From an uncultured Bacilli bacterium (GTDB taxonomy: Bacteria; Bacillota_I; Bacilli_A; RF39; UBA660): DNA of 64,000 nt. The DNA lies in contig CAKORR010000003.1 of assembly GCA_934101595.1 (NCBI GenBank), positions 1 to 64,000 on the forward strand, written 5' to 3'. Below, piece by piece: positions 49,525-58,858 of this stretch (within the stretch, counting starts at the first letter, position 1; every line of letters begins with the position of its first letter). The translations under genes and the position numbers were made by a program. Below the pieces are notes generated by a model, which did no database searches, was not told the DNA's origin, and saw nothing but the letters and a program-made list of their open reading frames with translations.

Positions 49525-50532
49525 ATGAAAATACTCGTAACAGGTGGAGCTGGATATATTGGTTCTCATACCTGTGTAGAATTACTAAACAATAATTATG
49601 AGGTTGTGGTTTTAGACAATTTTTCAAACAGTTTACCAAGTGCTATTGAAAATGTTGAAAAAATAACCAGTAAAAAGATTAAGCTTTATGAAGGAAATAT
49701 GTTAGACGAAAACCTCTTAAGAAATATTTTCAAGGAAGAAAAAATAGATGCAGTTATTGATTTTGCGGCATTTAAGGCTGTTGGTGAATCTGTTGAAAAA
49801 CCAGTAATGTATTATATAAATAATGTTTCAACAATACTTAATTTGCTTAAAGTTATGGCGGATTTTAATGTTAAAAAATTAGTTTTTTCTTCAAGTGCTA
49901 CTGTATATGGAAATCCTAAAGTTATTCCAATAACAGAAGACTCTGAAACTGGTGGAACCACTAATCCTTATGGAACTAGTAAACTAATGGTAGAGAAAAT
50001 ATTGAAGGACTTATATATTTCAGATAATACTTGGGATATTGCAATTTTAAGATATTTTAACCCTGTCGGAGCTCATGAGAGTGGTTTGATTGGTGAAAGT
50101 CCTAAAGGAAAGCCAAACAATTTAATGCCATTTATTTCAAAGGTTGCTAAAGGAACACTTAAGGAACTACAAGTTTTTGGTGATGATTATGACACTAAAG
50201 ATGGTACTGGTGTTAGAGACTATATTCATGTTGTGGATTTAGCGAAAGGTCATATAAAAGCTTTAGAAAAACTAAATAAAGAAAATAAAGGATTATTTAT
50301 TTACAACTTAGGTACTGGTGTTGGTTATAGCGTTCTTGATATGATTAAAGCCTTTGAAAAAGCTAATAATGTTAAAATTAATTATAAAATAGTAGAAAGA
50401 AGAAAAGGCGACATCGCCACATGTTATTCAGATACAACTAAGAGCAAAAAAGAACTTAATTTCTATACTGAAAAAAGCCTAGAAGACATGTGCAAAGATG
50501 CTTGGAACTTTGAAAAAAATTACAAAGAATAA
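49525..50532 (+). CDS. galE: UDP-glucose 4-epimerase
   Basis: A 335-residue extended short-chain dehydrogenase that interconverts UDP-glucose and UDP-galactose (or the N-acetyl forms). NAD loop KILVTGGAGYIGSHTCVELL; YxxxK in NPYGTSKLMVE; VFSSSATVYGNP; AILRYFNPVGAHESGLIGE. Length and motifs are standard. A perfect TATAAT is at 49498-49503, but no clear -35. GGATGGTGAAAT precedes the ATG. Stand-alone gene, with a terminator shared with the convergent surface-protein gene. Confidence 0.93.
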   Translation: MKILVTGGAGYIGSHTCVELLNNNYEVVVLDNFSNSLPSAIENVEKITSKKIKLYEGNMLDENLLRNIFKEEKIDAVIDFAAFKAVGESVEKPVMYYINNVSTILNLLKVMADFNVKKLVFSSSATVYGNPKVIPITEDSETGGTTNPYGTSKLMVEKILKDLYISDNTWDIAILRYFNPVGAHESGLIGESPKGKPNNLMPFISKVAKGTLKELQVFGDDYDTKDGTGVRDYIHVVDLAKGHIKALEKLNKENKGLFIYNLGTGVGYSVLDMIKAFEKANNVKINYKIVERRKGDIATCYSDTTKSKKELNFYTEKSLEDMCKDAWNFEKNYKE

Positions 50533-50568
50533 AAAAAATCAATAGTTTAAAACTATTGATTTTTTTTC
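50531..50568. terminator. Bidirectional terminator between galE and the surface-protein genes
   Basis: AAATCAATAGTTTAAAACTATTGATTT with eight A on one side and eight T on the other; a strong stem usable on both strands. Confidence 0.85.
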
Positions 50569-50569
50569 T

Positions 50570-52231
50570 TTAAGGACAAGTTTTAGTACTTGGAAGCCAA
50601 TTTAAATCATTTTCATTAGTTCCATAGTCAGGAAATCTTACCGACAATTTACAATTATCATCATATTTTTCCTTGTTAATATTAAGCGTTGTGCCGTTGA
50701 TTTTACCATAGATTTCTTTAACCGTAGATGGTAATGAAACTGTTGCACTATATTGGTTATCAAACTTTATATTATTGATACGTTCAATACCTTCTTCAAC
50801 GATTACGTTTTTAACTGGAAAGTCAAAATTAAAATTAACTGTGCCAGCCTGGTTGACGTCACCCACAACACCTCTACCAACATTACCAGCTTTAATATAT
50901 AAGTTCTCTACAACGCCATCATGTCCACTAGATGAATCAATTTTAGTAAATGCTTGTTCATCAACAATACTAAATGGATATAAAGTTAAATTAGTAGCTT
51001 TTAAGCCAGAAAAAGCAAATTTCTTAATCTTAAAATACAAATTGTTAAAACTAAACTTAACATCATCAAGCCCTGTATGACCTGAACTTCCAGCTATAGT
51101 TGAAAATGCTTCAGATTCAATGACCAATTGACTTTTTACGTTTGAAAAGTCAACTTTACTTACTTTTAATGATTCAATATCTTTTAAGGTTCCTAATATT
51201 ACTGTATCTTTTTGACCACGACTCTCTGTACCATTTGTAAAATCTATAGAACCATCGCTATTAAATTTATACGCATAATAATCATAAAAATCCGGTAAAT
51301 TACTGTCTGTAATCAAATAAAATTTACGAGTTGGATATGTACTTTTCAATTCTGCTAATTTATTGAAATAGTTCTGATTTACTATTACGCAAGTTGCTGT
51401 ATTAGTATTGTTCGTACAACCAACATCAGCAACATAGGTGACATTTTTAAAAGCATCTTGACCAATTGTTTTTACTACTTTGCCATTTATAGTATTAGGT
51501 ATTACTACATTTGTTCCACAAGTTGCATCATATCCATAAATTTTTCCATCATCTGTCATTTGGAAGCATTCTTCCCTAGTTGCCTGTGCGTACTCTTCAT
51601 TCTGATTAGGAAGGCTTGTTATTGTTACTCTACTAGTAAACGCTTTACCTTGTTCTTCAACTGAAGCGTTTTCATCAATCCACATTTGTATTTTGTGAGT
51701 TATAACACTTTTTTGTGAATCAGTAGATCCAGGAATGGTTTCTTCTTTCAATTCAAATTGAAATCCATAAATTCCACCTTCACCGCCCCAATCATTTACA
51801 AGGTATCCATCCTCCTTAAAATAGTCGTTTAATGTTCCTATTACTCCGCCATCCAATGCTAATTTTATTGATTTACCAGACAATACACCTGGTGCATTTT
51901 CTCCATACACATCATATAAGTCTTGATATAAAAATCTTAAACCTATTAAATACGAAACATCTTTTGAACAATTATTAGTTATTGAAAATGTGTAAACCGG
52001 TGCATTTTGAAGTCCATCCTCATCACTTGTTGGCCAAGCATTTGATATTGAAAGGCCAGTATCATCACTAGACAAATTAATATCTAAGCACATTGCTACA
52101 ATATCATTTGTATCTGATTGACTTTTTGATACTTGCCAAAAAGCATATGTTGATATAGCTACAACTGTAGCAATAATTCCTATTATTACGCAAGTTATTA
52201 TTATTGCTTTTTTCTTATTTTTCTTTTCCAT
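50570..52231 (-). CDS. Secreted TasA-like N-terminus protein with BspA-type repeats (paralogue 3)
   Basis: 553 residues from ATG 52231 (AGGTGATCAA upstream). Basic head, then AIIITCVIIGIIATVVAIST and YAFWQVSKSQSDTNDIVAMCLDINL. The hydrophobic segment followed by [ST]YAxW, then a Cys-containing strand, is shared by all three genes of this cluster and resembles SipW-dependent TasA/CalY-like precursors. The N-terminal domain (about 40-220) ends with KIQMWIDENASVEEQGK. The C-terminal half has KIYGYDATCGTNVVIPNTIN, VVKTIGQDAFKN and further leucine-rich repeats of the BspA (LRR_5) kind. Likely a surface protein. No signal peptidase SipW gene lies in the window. Confidence 0.7.
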   Translation of the reverse strand: MEKKNKKKAIIITCVIIGIIATVVAISTYAFWQVSKSQSDTNDIVAMCLDINLSSDDTGLSISNAWPTSDEDGLQNAPVYTFSITNNCSKDVSYLIGLRFLYQDLYDVYGENAPGVLSGKSIKLALDGGVIGTLNDYFKEDGYLVNDWGGEGGIYGFQFELKEETIPGSTDSQKSVITHKIQMWIDENASVEEQGKAFTSRVTITSLPNQNEEYAQATREECFQMTDDGKIYGYDATCGTNVVIPNTINGKVVKTIGQDAFKNVTYVADVGCTNNTNTATCVIVNQNYFNKLAELKSTYPTRKFYLITDSNLPDFYDYYAYKFNSDGSIDFTNGTESRGQKDTVILGTLKDIESLKVSKVDFSNVKSQLVIESEAFSTIAGSSGHTGLDDVKFSFNNLYFKIKKFAFSGLKATNLTLYPFSIVDEQAFTKIDSSSGHDGVVENLYIKAGNVGRGVVGDVNQAGTVNFNFDFPVKNVIVEEGIERINNIKFDNQYSATVSLPSTVKEIYGKINGTTLNINKEKYDDNCKLSVRFPDYGTNENDLNWLPSTKTCP

Positions 52232-52239
52232 TTGATCAC

Positions 52240-53709
52240 CTACTCTGTGTAATTCCATGTTACAGATTTAAACTCTGATTCTGTTAAACCTGTTATTGTT
52301 CTTTGTGGACCATACATATATAATTCAACAGTTGATTTATTCTCAATATAGTAATTTGTACCAGTTATATTTGTAACTGTAGATGGAATATATATTTTCT
52401 TAGTAGTTAAGCCATCTTTAATAAAGTTTAAAGTTGTTAAACCTGTATCATTTCCTATCTTCAAATTATTTATAGTACCAGCGAATGATAATTCACTTGC
52501 TTTTGCGTTAATTGTTAGATTTTCTATATTAACATATTCAAAAGCTCCGGCAAAAGTAGTTACTGTTTCAGGAATTGTTAAATTACGTATCATAAAATCA
52601 TACATAATAGAGCCTCCTTCGATTTCAGTAACACTTGGGGAAAATTCAATTGTATCCGCAAAAAGCGGAAGCATTCCAGAGCTTAGTGAAGTTATACCAT
52701 CTTCTAACACCACTTTATTTATATTGACAGCCAAGCATTTATCATAAATACTTTTAGCTAAAGTTGGATTTGATGATGCATTTATCATTTCAGCAACTTG
52801 AGCTTTAGCTGTTTCAGCAGTTAACGAATCATCTCCCATCGCAGTTTTCCATTCATCATCATTTAAATTATTAACATATGATGCGAATAAAATTAATTGC
52901 ATTAAACTTGCACTTTCGTTTGTGTCATTGTATGCCTTTTCTTCATCTGTTAAACCAACAAGTGGAAAATATATTTTTTCCAAGAATGTGAGATTATCAG
53001 TAACAACAACTTTTCCTTCACCACTATATACTAGTGTACCACTATCATATACAGTGTATGTTACACTACTACTACTATCTCTTGAAACATCACCACTCGC
53101 TAGTTCTGCACCATAATTAGTTATTTTCTTTTGATTATCTGCTTGAGTTGCTGTTATATAGATTTTTCCTTTAAATGATTTAGCGTTTTGATCAACTGGT
53201 GTATTAAAATCGATCCATGCTCTTAATGTATGAGTATTAGCTGCATTTGCTTTAACCTTTGCAACTGATAACTTTTTACTTGCTCTTACACCATCCCTTA
53301 CTACATCTTCTAATGCAGCATAATTAGATTTAGCGTTATCATCAAGCTTTACATCAACATATTTAAAATCCATATAATTATTATTAGTTGATTCTAGAGC
53401 ATCTAAACCTATTGTATATTTTATATCATAAGAACATTTATTAGTTACTTTGAATGTATATCCTGTTAAGAGTGCTGCTTCAGCATCAGTTATAGGTATA
53501 GCACTTTGTAACTTTATTCCTTCTGTTTCACTTGTTAAATCTAAGTCTAAGCAAGCTGAAATCATCGTATTTTTATCTTGTTGGGTTTTTGTCACTTGCC
53601 AGTAAGCATACGATATACTAACTGCCACAATTGCTACGATTACAAGACCTATAGTAACTCCTATTATCTTGTTTCGTTTTTTAGCCTTTTCATTTGTATT
53701 CTCTTCCAT
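52240..53709 (-). CDS. Secreted TasA-like N-terminus protein with BspA-type repeats (paralogue 2)
   Basis: 489 residues; AGGAGGAAGAA precedes ATG 53709. The N-terminal pattern is IIGVTIGLVIVAIVAVSISY, AYWQVTKTQQDKNTM, then ACLDLDLTSETEGIKLQ, with a KCSYDIKYTIGLDALES strand that matches NCSKDVSYLIGLRFL of paralogue 3. The first 200 residues align with the other two by eye, ending LRAWIDFNTPVDQNAK. From about 300 on, LRR-type segments are seen (VVLEDGITSLSSGML, LTIPETVTTFAGAF, IYIPSTVTNITG). Its stop is 8 bases before the start of paralogue 3, so the two are co-transcribed. Confidence 0.7.
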   Translation of the reverse strand: MEENTNEKAKKRNKIIGVTIGLVIVAIVAVSISYAYWQVTKTQQDKNTMISACLDLDLTSETEGIKLQSAIPITDAEAALLTGYTFKVTNKCSYDIKYTIGLDALESTNNNYMDFKYVDVKLDDNAKSNYAALEDVVRDGVRASKKLSVAKVKANAANTHTLRAWIDFNTPVDQNAKSFKGKIYITATQADNQKKITNYGAELASGDVSRDSSSSVTYTVYDSGTLVYSGEGKVVVTDNLTFLEKIYFPLVGLTDEEKAYNDTNESASLMQLILFASYVNNLNDDEWKTAMGDDSLTAETAKAQVAEMINASSNPTLAKSIYDKCLAVNINKVVLEDGITSLSSGMLPLFADTIEFSPSVTEIEGGSIMYDFMIRNLTIPETVTTFAGAFEYVNIENLTINAKASELSFAGTINNLKIGNDTGLTTLNFIKDGLTTKKIYIPSTVTNITGTNYYIENKSTVELYMYGPQRTITGLTESEFKSVTWNYTE

Positions 53710-53771
53710 TTCTTCCTCCTATTATATAAAAATAGTATAGCACAGCCAGTTTTTTCTTGTCCATTAAATTT

Positions 53772-53801
53772 AAAAAAATGTGAATTAAACTTCACATTTT
53801 T
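53772..53801 (-). terminator. Terminator after paralogue 1
   Basis: On the minus strand AAATGTGAAGTTTAATTCACATTT followed by a run of T. It separates the short paralogue from the two long ones. Confidence 0.75.
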
Positions 53802-53814
53802 ACATTTCTTTATA

Positions 53815-54426
53815 TTAATCACCTGTTGCATATGCGGCCAAACCAACAATTGCTTCGAACTTTTTATTCATAGCGTCGTTACTAGCATCACCATTAACCC
53901 ATAATTTAAGTTCATATGAAACTGATTCTTCTGGGTTTAATAAACCATTAGCAAGTAAATAACTAGTATTTATCTGTGAGCTCTTTTTAATAGCTTCTTC
54001 ATTTAGAACATTATTAAGAGCTATTTTATCTAAGTCCGTAAGAATCTTCTTAGAAAAGCTTGTATTAGTAGTGGTATTAGTTAAATCACTTTTTATATCT
54101 TGATCTAATAGAGTATTACTAACTAAAGTATTTAATGATAACTCATAATAAGCTTTTATAGAACATGTATTTGTTATTGTTACTTTATATGGTTTTAAAT
54201 TTGTTACTTTATCATCCGTTAATGGATAAGCATTTTTAAGATTTATACTAGTACTTACATTGTTTTCTGTATCAACAAATGACAAACTAAAACATCCTGA
54301 TTTGATAACATTAGTACTACTTTGGCTAACTTCTGTAACCCATATAGCGTAGCTAGAGCCAATAGTTGTTGTAATAGCAAGTAAAATAGCTATTACTAAT
54401 AAAGACAATTTGTATTTCAACTTCAT
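53815..54426 (-). CDS. Secreted TasA-like protein, domain only (paralogue 1)
   Basis: 203 residues, AAGGAGGCTAGAGT before ATG 54426. LSLLVIAILLAITTTIGSSY, then AIWVTEVSQSSTN and GCFSLSFVDTENNV. The [ST]YAxW and Cys-strand pattern matches the two following genes, as do TNTCSIKAYYELSLNTLVSN and YELKLWVNGDASNDAMNK, but there is no leucine-rich C-terminal half. It may be the structural, fibre-like version and the other two modified versions. Own promoter (54450-54478) and own terminator. Confidence 0.7.
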   Translation of the reverse strand: MKLKYKLSLLVIAILLAITTTIGSSYAIWVTEVSQSSTNVIKSGCFSLSFVDTENNVSTSINLKNAYPLTDDKVTNLKPYKVTITNTCSIKAYYELSLNTLVSNTLLDQDIKSDLTNTTTNTSFSKKILTDLDKIALNNVLNEEAIKKSSQINTSYLLANGLLNPEESVSYELKLWVNGDASNDAMNKKFEAIVGLAAYATGD

Positions 54427-54449
54427 ACTCTAGCCTCCTTATCATAATA

Positions 54450-54478
54450 ATTATAATCTATTTTTTTTCATTTGAAAA
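54450..54478 (-). promoter_or_regulatory. Promoter of paralogue 1
   Basis: On the minus strand TTTTCA (54478-54473), 17 bases, and a perfect TATAAT (54455-54450), 24 bases before the start codon of the gene. Confidence 0.5.
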
Positions 54479-54660
54479 GTATTAATTATACAAGCATACT
54501 GACAATTTTTTAAAGTTTTTTCCCTATCTCCACAATCTAATTCTTCATATGCAACTTTTAAATTTTATGAACTTTATTACAGCCATTTATCTCTTTTAAT
54601 ATCAAAGTAAGCATTATATTATAAAGATGAAACTCAAAGTCCATATCATTTGCTTAATTT
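54451..54660 (-). pseudogene. Degraded coding remnant in the intergenic region before miaB
   Basis: The 320-base stretch 54427-54746 has no intact gene. On the minus strand one can read MLTLILKEINGCNKVHKI and then, in another frame, VAYEELDCGDREKTLKNCQY followed by ACIINTFQMKKNRL. The segment has several Cys residues. Together they look like the end of a gene broken by a frameshift. An imperfect palindrome, TGTGAAATGTACTTCACA, lies further upstream (about 54683-54700). The evidence is only composition, so this is tentative. Confidence 0.25.
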
Positions 54661-54746
54661 TTAGTAAATTCATTTTCTTTTGTGAAATGTACTTCACATG
54701 CGTTTCATATAAACTTATAATAAAAAGAAGAAAAGCAAAGTATCTT

Positions 54747-56153
54747 CTATTCATTCACTATATGGCCATCAAGGCTAAAACTTTTAGCTTCATCAATATG
54801 ACATAAAATGATATTGCCAATAGTTTCTTTAGGTGCTAACACATTAACTAGTTTCATATCTTCTGTATAACCATAAACTTTATCGCTTTTTTTCTCACTA
54901 ACACCTAAAACTAAAACTTTTACATCCTTATTAACAAGTCGTTGATTATGTAAATTAGAATACTTATTAATTTTTTCATTTAATCTTTGCAAACGATCTT
55001 CTTTTTCTTCTAGTGAAACCTTATCAACCATCTTACTAGCTGGAGTACCTTCTCTTTTTGAATATATAAAAGTATATGCTCCATCAAATTGACATTCATC
55101 AACAACATCCAAAGTTCCTTTAAAATCTTCTTCAGTTTCATTTGGGAAGCCAACTATTATATCCGTGGTAATAGCTACATTTTTTATTCTTTCTTTTATC
55201 TTTTTAAATAAAGTTAGATATTCTTCCTTAGTATATCGTCTACCCATTAATTTAAGTATTTTCGAAGATCCTGACTGTAGGGGTAAATGGATATAAGGCA
55301 TTATATTATCATACTTAGCGATTACATCAATCATCTCATCAGTAAAATCCCAAGGATGAGATGTAACAAATCTAATACGTTCAATTCCTGTATTAGCTAC
55401 ACTTTCTAAAAGACTTGCAAAATCATCTTCATCACATAAATCTTTTCCATAAGCATTAACATTTTGGCCTAGTAAAGTAATCTCTTTATAGCCATTATTT
55501 TTTAAATCATTAATTTCTTTTAATATATCTTCTTTACGACGACTTCTTTGTTTACCTCTTGTATATGGCACTATACAATAAGTACAAAACTTATCACAAC
55601 CATACATTATATTAACCCAAGCGGTTATACGAGAATCTCTACTATAGGGCATATTTTCATAAACATTTCCTTCATTTGAGTAAACTTCAATTTCTTGACT
55701 ATGTTCTTTTTTTAATATTAATTCTGGAAGTTCATGAATATTATGAGTACCAAATACTAAATCTATATAAGGATGATTTTTAATAATTTCATTAACAACT
55801 CCTTCTTCTTGAGCCATGCATCCACATATAGCGATGATTAAATCACTTTTTTCTTTCTTTAAATGTTTACATCTACCCAAAAAGCCAAAAACTTTGTCAT
55901 GAGCATTTTCTCTTATGGCACAAGTATTCAATATAATTATATCACTATTTTCCATGTTGTCTGTTTCTTTAGCTCCTAATTGTAGAAGGTAAGCACGAAT
56001 AGCTTCTGAGTCATGAACATTCATTTGGCATCCATAAGTTTTTAAAAAGAATTTTTTGTCATCAAAGACTTTTTTTACATCATCTTTTAAATATACAAAC
56101 GAAACTTCTTCTTTATTCCTTTTTTTAGCTTCTAAATAATTTGGTAAACGCAT
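54747..56153 (-). CDS. miaB: tRNA-2-methylthio-N6-dimethylallyladenosine synthase
   Basis: A 468-residue radical-SAM methylthiotransferase acting on A37 of tRNAs reading U-starting codons. N-terminal UPF0004 domain with three cluster Cys (TYGCQMN, NTCAIRE, GCMAQ); radical-SAM motif YGCDKFCTYCIVPYTRG (CxxxCxxC); and a C-terminal TRAM domain (from NQRLVNKDVKVLVLG). Length is normal. GAAGTGATTGT precedes the ATG, and the gene has its own terminator-bounded context. Confidence 0.95.
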   Translation of the reverse strand: MRLPNYLEAKKRNKEEVSFVYLKDDVKKVFDDKKFFLKTYGCQMNVHDSEAIRAYLLQLGAKETDNMENSDIIILNTCAIRENAHDKVFGFLGRCKHLKKEKSDLIIAICGCMAQEEGVVNEIIKNHPYIDLVFGTHNIHELPELILKKEHSQEIEVYSNEGNVYENMPYSRDSRITAWVNIMYGCDKFCTYCIVPYTRGKQRSRRKEDILKEINDLKNNGYKEITLLGQNVNAYGKDLCDEDDFASLLESVANTGIERIRFVTSHPWDFTDEMIDVIAKYDNIMPYIHLPLQSGSSKILKLMGRRYTKEEYLTLFKKIKERIKNVAITTDIIVGFPNETEEDFKGTLDVVDECQFDGAYTFIYSKREGTPASKMVDKVSLEEKEDRLQRLNEKINKYSNLHNQRLVNKDVKVLVLGVSEKKSDKVYGYTEDMKLVNVLAPKETIGNIILCHIDEAKSFSLDGHIVNE

Positions 56154-56196
56154 ACAATCACTTCCTCATATAACAAAAAAGATTATAACATTTTGT

Positions 56197-56225
56197 AAAA
56201 AAAAAAGAAAGAACTAATTCTTTCC
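56197..56225 (-). terminator. Terminator at the end of the zinc-ribbon cluster
   Basis: On the minus strand GAAAGAATTAGTTCTTTC followed by about ten T, just after the stop at 56232. Confidence 0.75.
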
Positions 56226-56231
56226 TAATTA

Positions 56232-57155
56232 TTAAAATTTATGACCACACATGAAGCACATAGCGTCACTTGCATTTACCTTTGTTCCACATTGTGGGCA
56301 AAACTTTGTAGCTTCGGTATTAACTGGCTCGTTTGAAACTGGCGCTTCAACACTTTGGGTATTAACTACCGGCGTAGGATTATCCTCTACTGGAGTTTCA
56401 ATAGGCATCACACTTGGTGCTTGATTTTCTAATGCAGGTTGGTTAACATTCTCATTATTATTAGCCGGAAGAGAGTTTCCAACAGTACCACTGAAATTAT
56501 TTGGTGTTACGCTACCACTAAAGTTGTTAGGTGTAACATTAAAACCAGATTCATTGTTAGTATTCATGCCAGGTGCATTTAAATTATCACTTGATAATTC
56601 TGGTGCTGCAACACTAGCCCCAACTCCAGCGTTCACTTCATTAACTACTCCATTATTTAGGCCATTTTCATTTGTGACAACATTTGAAGTATTAACAGTA
56701 TTAGCATTAGTTGTATTAGCTACATTATTAACGTTGTTAGCATTTATATCACTATCCGAAAGATTACTATTATAAGTTGCTTTACCAAATGCTAATATTG
56801 GGTACATTACATAAGGGAACAATAACATTAAGATAGCCCCTTCAATGCCTTTTCCGAATTTTTTATTCAACTCTATAATTGATTTTATTAAAGGATATAT
56901 TTGTACTATTGGCACAAAACAAAGAATAAACATTCCAATACTCAAACCAGATATTTGTGTAACTAAAATATACAAATTATAAACTGGGACAATTGCTTTC
57001 CAACCATCTTGATTAGCCTTAGTGAAAATCTTCCATAAACAAACAACCATAAATACCGCTACAGCAACGCTAAATATCATCATACCACCTAGTGCAGCAA
57101 AAGATGTCCCTAATGCTGTACTAGCAGCGCCATAATCATAATCCATTCCATACAT
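56232..57155 (-). CDS. DUF5684-like membrane protein with C-terminal zinc ribbon
   Basis: 307 residues. Three hydrophobic segments (about 25-47, 60-82, 105-125) with KIFTKANQDGWKAIVPVYNL, typical of DUF5684 proteins. A low-complexity Asn/Val/Thr-rich stretch follows (about 140-270), including two exact TPNNFSG repeats. The end KFCPQCGTKVNASDAMCFMC is a zinc ribbon with two CxxC pairs. The role is unknown. It is the last of four adjacent genes of which three end in zinc ribbons. GGAGTGATGAT precedes the ATG. Confidence 0.72.
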   Translation of the reverse strand: MYGMDYDYGAASTALGTSFAALGGMMIFSVAVAVFMVVCLWKIFTKANQDGWKAIVPVYNLYILVTQISGLSIGMFILCFVPIVQIYPLIKSIIELNKKFGKGIEGAILMLLFPYVMYPILAFGKATYNSNLSDSDINANNVNNVANTTNANTVNTSNVVTNENGLNNGVVNEVNAGVGASVAAPELSSDNLNAPGMNTNNESGFNVTPNNFSGSVTPNNFSGTVGNSLPANNNENVNQPALENQAPSVMPIETPVEDNPTPVVNTQSVEAPVSNEPVNTEATKFCPQCGTKVNASDAMCFMCGHKF

Positions 57156-57167
57156 ATATCATCACTC

Positions 57168-57641
57168 CTATAAATACATTTTTACAAGGATAATAATTGC
57201 GATTATTGCTAATATAAACAATATTATCCTTGCCATATTAAATTTAGGATTAACATTGATAAACTCACTTACTTCTTTAACTTCTTTATTTTCTTCATTA
57301 ATCCTTTTAATTCTTTCATTTAATGAAACATTTAAAGACTCATCTATTATTTTTTGTTCTTTTTTTACGTTCTTTTTTTCTTTTTTCGGTTTTGCTTCTT
57401 TATGATTTTTTCCCTTAGGCGTATTTGTCTCAGTAACATTAGGTAAAACTTCTAATGTATCTATTTTTTCTTCTGGTAAAGAAGTTTTAGGAATTACTTC
57501 TTTCTCTTCCTCTTTTAAATTATTTTCTTCTTCTTTTTTTTCAATTAAGATTTCTTCTTCTGGTGCCTTTAGCGGTTTATCAATTTTATTCTCAACACTA
57601 CGTCTAGGAATAAAGAAACGTGGCTTTTTTTCTTCACTCAT
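57168..57641 (-). CDS. Tail-anchored charged protein
   Basis: 157 residues: no signal peptide, a long Lys/Glu-rich disordered or coiled region (about 10-125), and a single hydrophobic C-terminal segment (ARIILFILAIIAIIILVKMY), so it is probably held in the membrane by its C-terminus and faces the cytoplasm. No family known. GGAGGTGCCAT precedes the ATG. It is 12 bases from the DUF5684 gene and 16 bases from the SPFH gene. Confidence 0.6.
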   Translation of the reverse strand: MSEEKKPRFFIPRRSVENKIDKPLKAPEEEILIEKKEEENNLKEEEKEVIPKTSLPEEKIDTLEVLPNVTETNTPKGKNHKEAKPKKEKKNVKKEQKIIDESLNVSLNERIKRINEENKEVKEVSEFINVNPKFNMARIILFILAIIAIIILVKMYL

Positions 57642-57657
57642 ATGGCACCTCCATTAT

Positions 57658-58842
57658 TTATTCAACTTTTGTTCCGCATTCACCACAGAATTTGCCACTA
57701 ACTGGTTTTCCACAGTTTGTACAAAATTTAGGTTTTACTTCGGTATCACCAGATACTTGAGCAGCTACAACCGTAGCATTTTCCATTGCTCCTTCTGCAC
57801 TTGGTGTTACAGGAGTTTCTGATTGCATATTGCTTACAGTATTTAGCATACTATTTCCTTGCATTTGGCTCATGCCCATTCCCATGAATCCCATCATAGC
57901 TCCATTTGGATTTCCAGCAGCACTTTTCATAGCTTCAGCACTAGCAGCAGCCATAGTTCCAGCCATGTTATTACTGTATGCTTGACCCATACGAGTAGTT
58001 TTAGCTATATCAGCATCCATTTCTTGAATTAATTTTCTTGATGCTTCTGATGCATTTATTCTTAAAGCAACATCTGCTACAACAATACCATATTTTTTGT
58101 ACCAATCTTCATTTAAAAGTTCATTCATTTGATCAGTTACATCTGACTTATATGCTTGAATTCTGTTAAATGAAATATTGTTTTTAAGCATAATATTAGA
58201 AATACCTTCACTAATCTTTTGAGCAAATCTGCTTTTTAAAATATTTTGACTACCTTCAGTTGTAAAAATATCATCAAATGTTAGTGTATCATCAGGATGA
58301 GCTCCAACCATTTCATTTATTAAAATAACTGGATCCTCAACTTTGATACTAAATTCACCATTATAAGTTATTTCAACGCTTCCATACATAGGATCAAAAA
58401 CAGTTTCAGGTTGACTTGATCCGAATGTACATGCAGGTATAGTTTTGATATTAACATAATATACTCTTTGATCCTTTGCTGTTTGTCCTCCAAAAGTTAT
58501 ACGTGAACCAATGGTTTTAATTGTATCAATTATGCCTTTTCCTAATCCACCAGTAAAGATACTAGGTTCTGATGAAGTATCCCAAGTGAATGTTCCTGGC
58601 TCAGCAGTAAATTCTACAATTTTACCATTATCAACAATCATCATAGCCATACCTTGAGGAACAGCTATTGTACTTCCATTAGAAATTACGCCTTCCGTAG
58701 CGTGCTTATTTCCTTCCCCATGATTTACAACTCCACGTTGAATAATCACGTTATTTTCAACTTGTGGACATTCCACAAACTCTTTAAATTGATCTCCAAA
58801 TCCAGAAGATATTGAATTTAGAGCAGCTTTAATTAATCCCAT
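57658..58842 (-). CDS. YdjI-like SPFH-domain protein with zinc ribbon
   Basis: 394 residues. The start MGLIKAALNSISSGFGDQFK, then FVECPQVENNVIIQRGVVNH and TFTWDTSSEPSIF, fits the SPFH 'virion core protein' (YdjI) family, related to flotillin-like domains. The band-7-like core spans about 30-280 and has no membrane span. A Met/Gly/Asn-rich stretch follows, then a C-terminal zinc ribbon KFCTNCGKPVSGKFCGECGT. Bacillus YdjI is linked to phage-shock-like stress responses through the adjacent YdjH/YdjG proteins, so an envelope role is plausible here. AGAGGAAAAT precedes the ATG. Confidence 0.8.
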   Translation of the reverse strand: MGLIKAALNSISSGFGDQFKEFVECPQVENNVIIQRGVVNHGEGNKHATEGVISNGSTIAVPQGMAMMIVDNGKIVEFTAEPGTFTWDTSSEPSIFTGGLGKGIIDTIKTIGSRITFGGQTAKDQRVYYVNIKTIPACTFGSSQPETVFDPMYGSVEITYNGEFSIKVEDPVILINEMVGAHPDDTLTFDDIFTTEGSQNILKSRFAQKISEGISNIMLKNNISFNRIQAYKSDVTDQMNELLNEDWYKKYGIVVADVALRINASEASRKLIQEMDADIAKTTRMGQAYSNNMAGTMAAASAEAMKSAAGNPNGAMMGFMGMGMSQMQGNSMLNTVSNMQSETPVTPSAEGAMENATVVAAQVSGDTEVKPKFCTNCGKPVSGKFCGECGTKVE

Positions 58843-58858
58843 ATTTTCCTCTTTCTTT

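Noticed and set aside
53050..53090. Ser-rich codon run as microsatellite phase variation
   Set aside because: The run of ACT codons is short and mixed, so slippage is not clearly indicated.
56460..56540. Short tandem repeat (two TPNNFSG units) as a CRISPR-like array
   Set aside because: The repeats are in frame within a low-complexity linker, only two copies, and there are no spacers.
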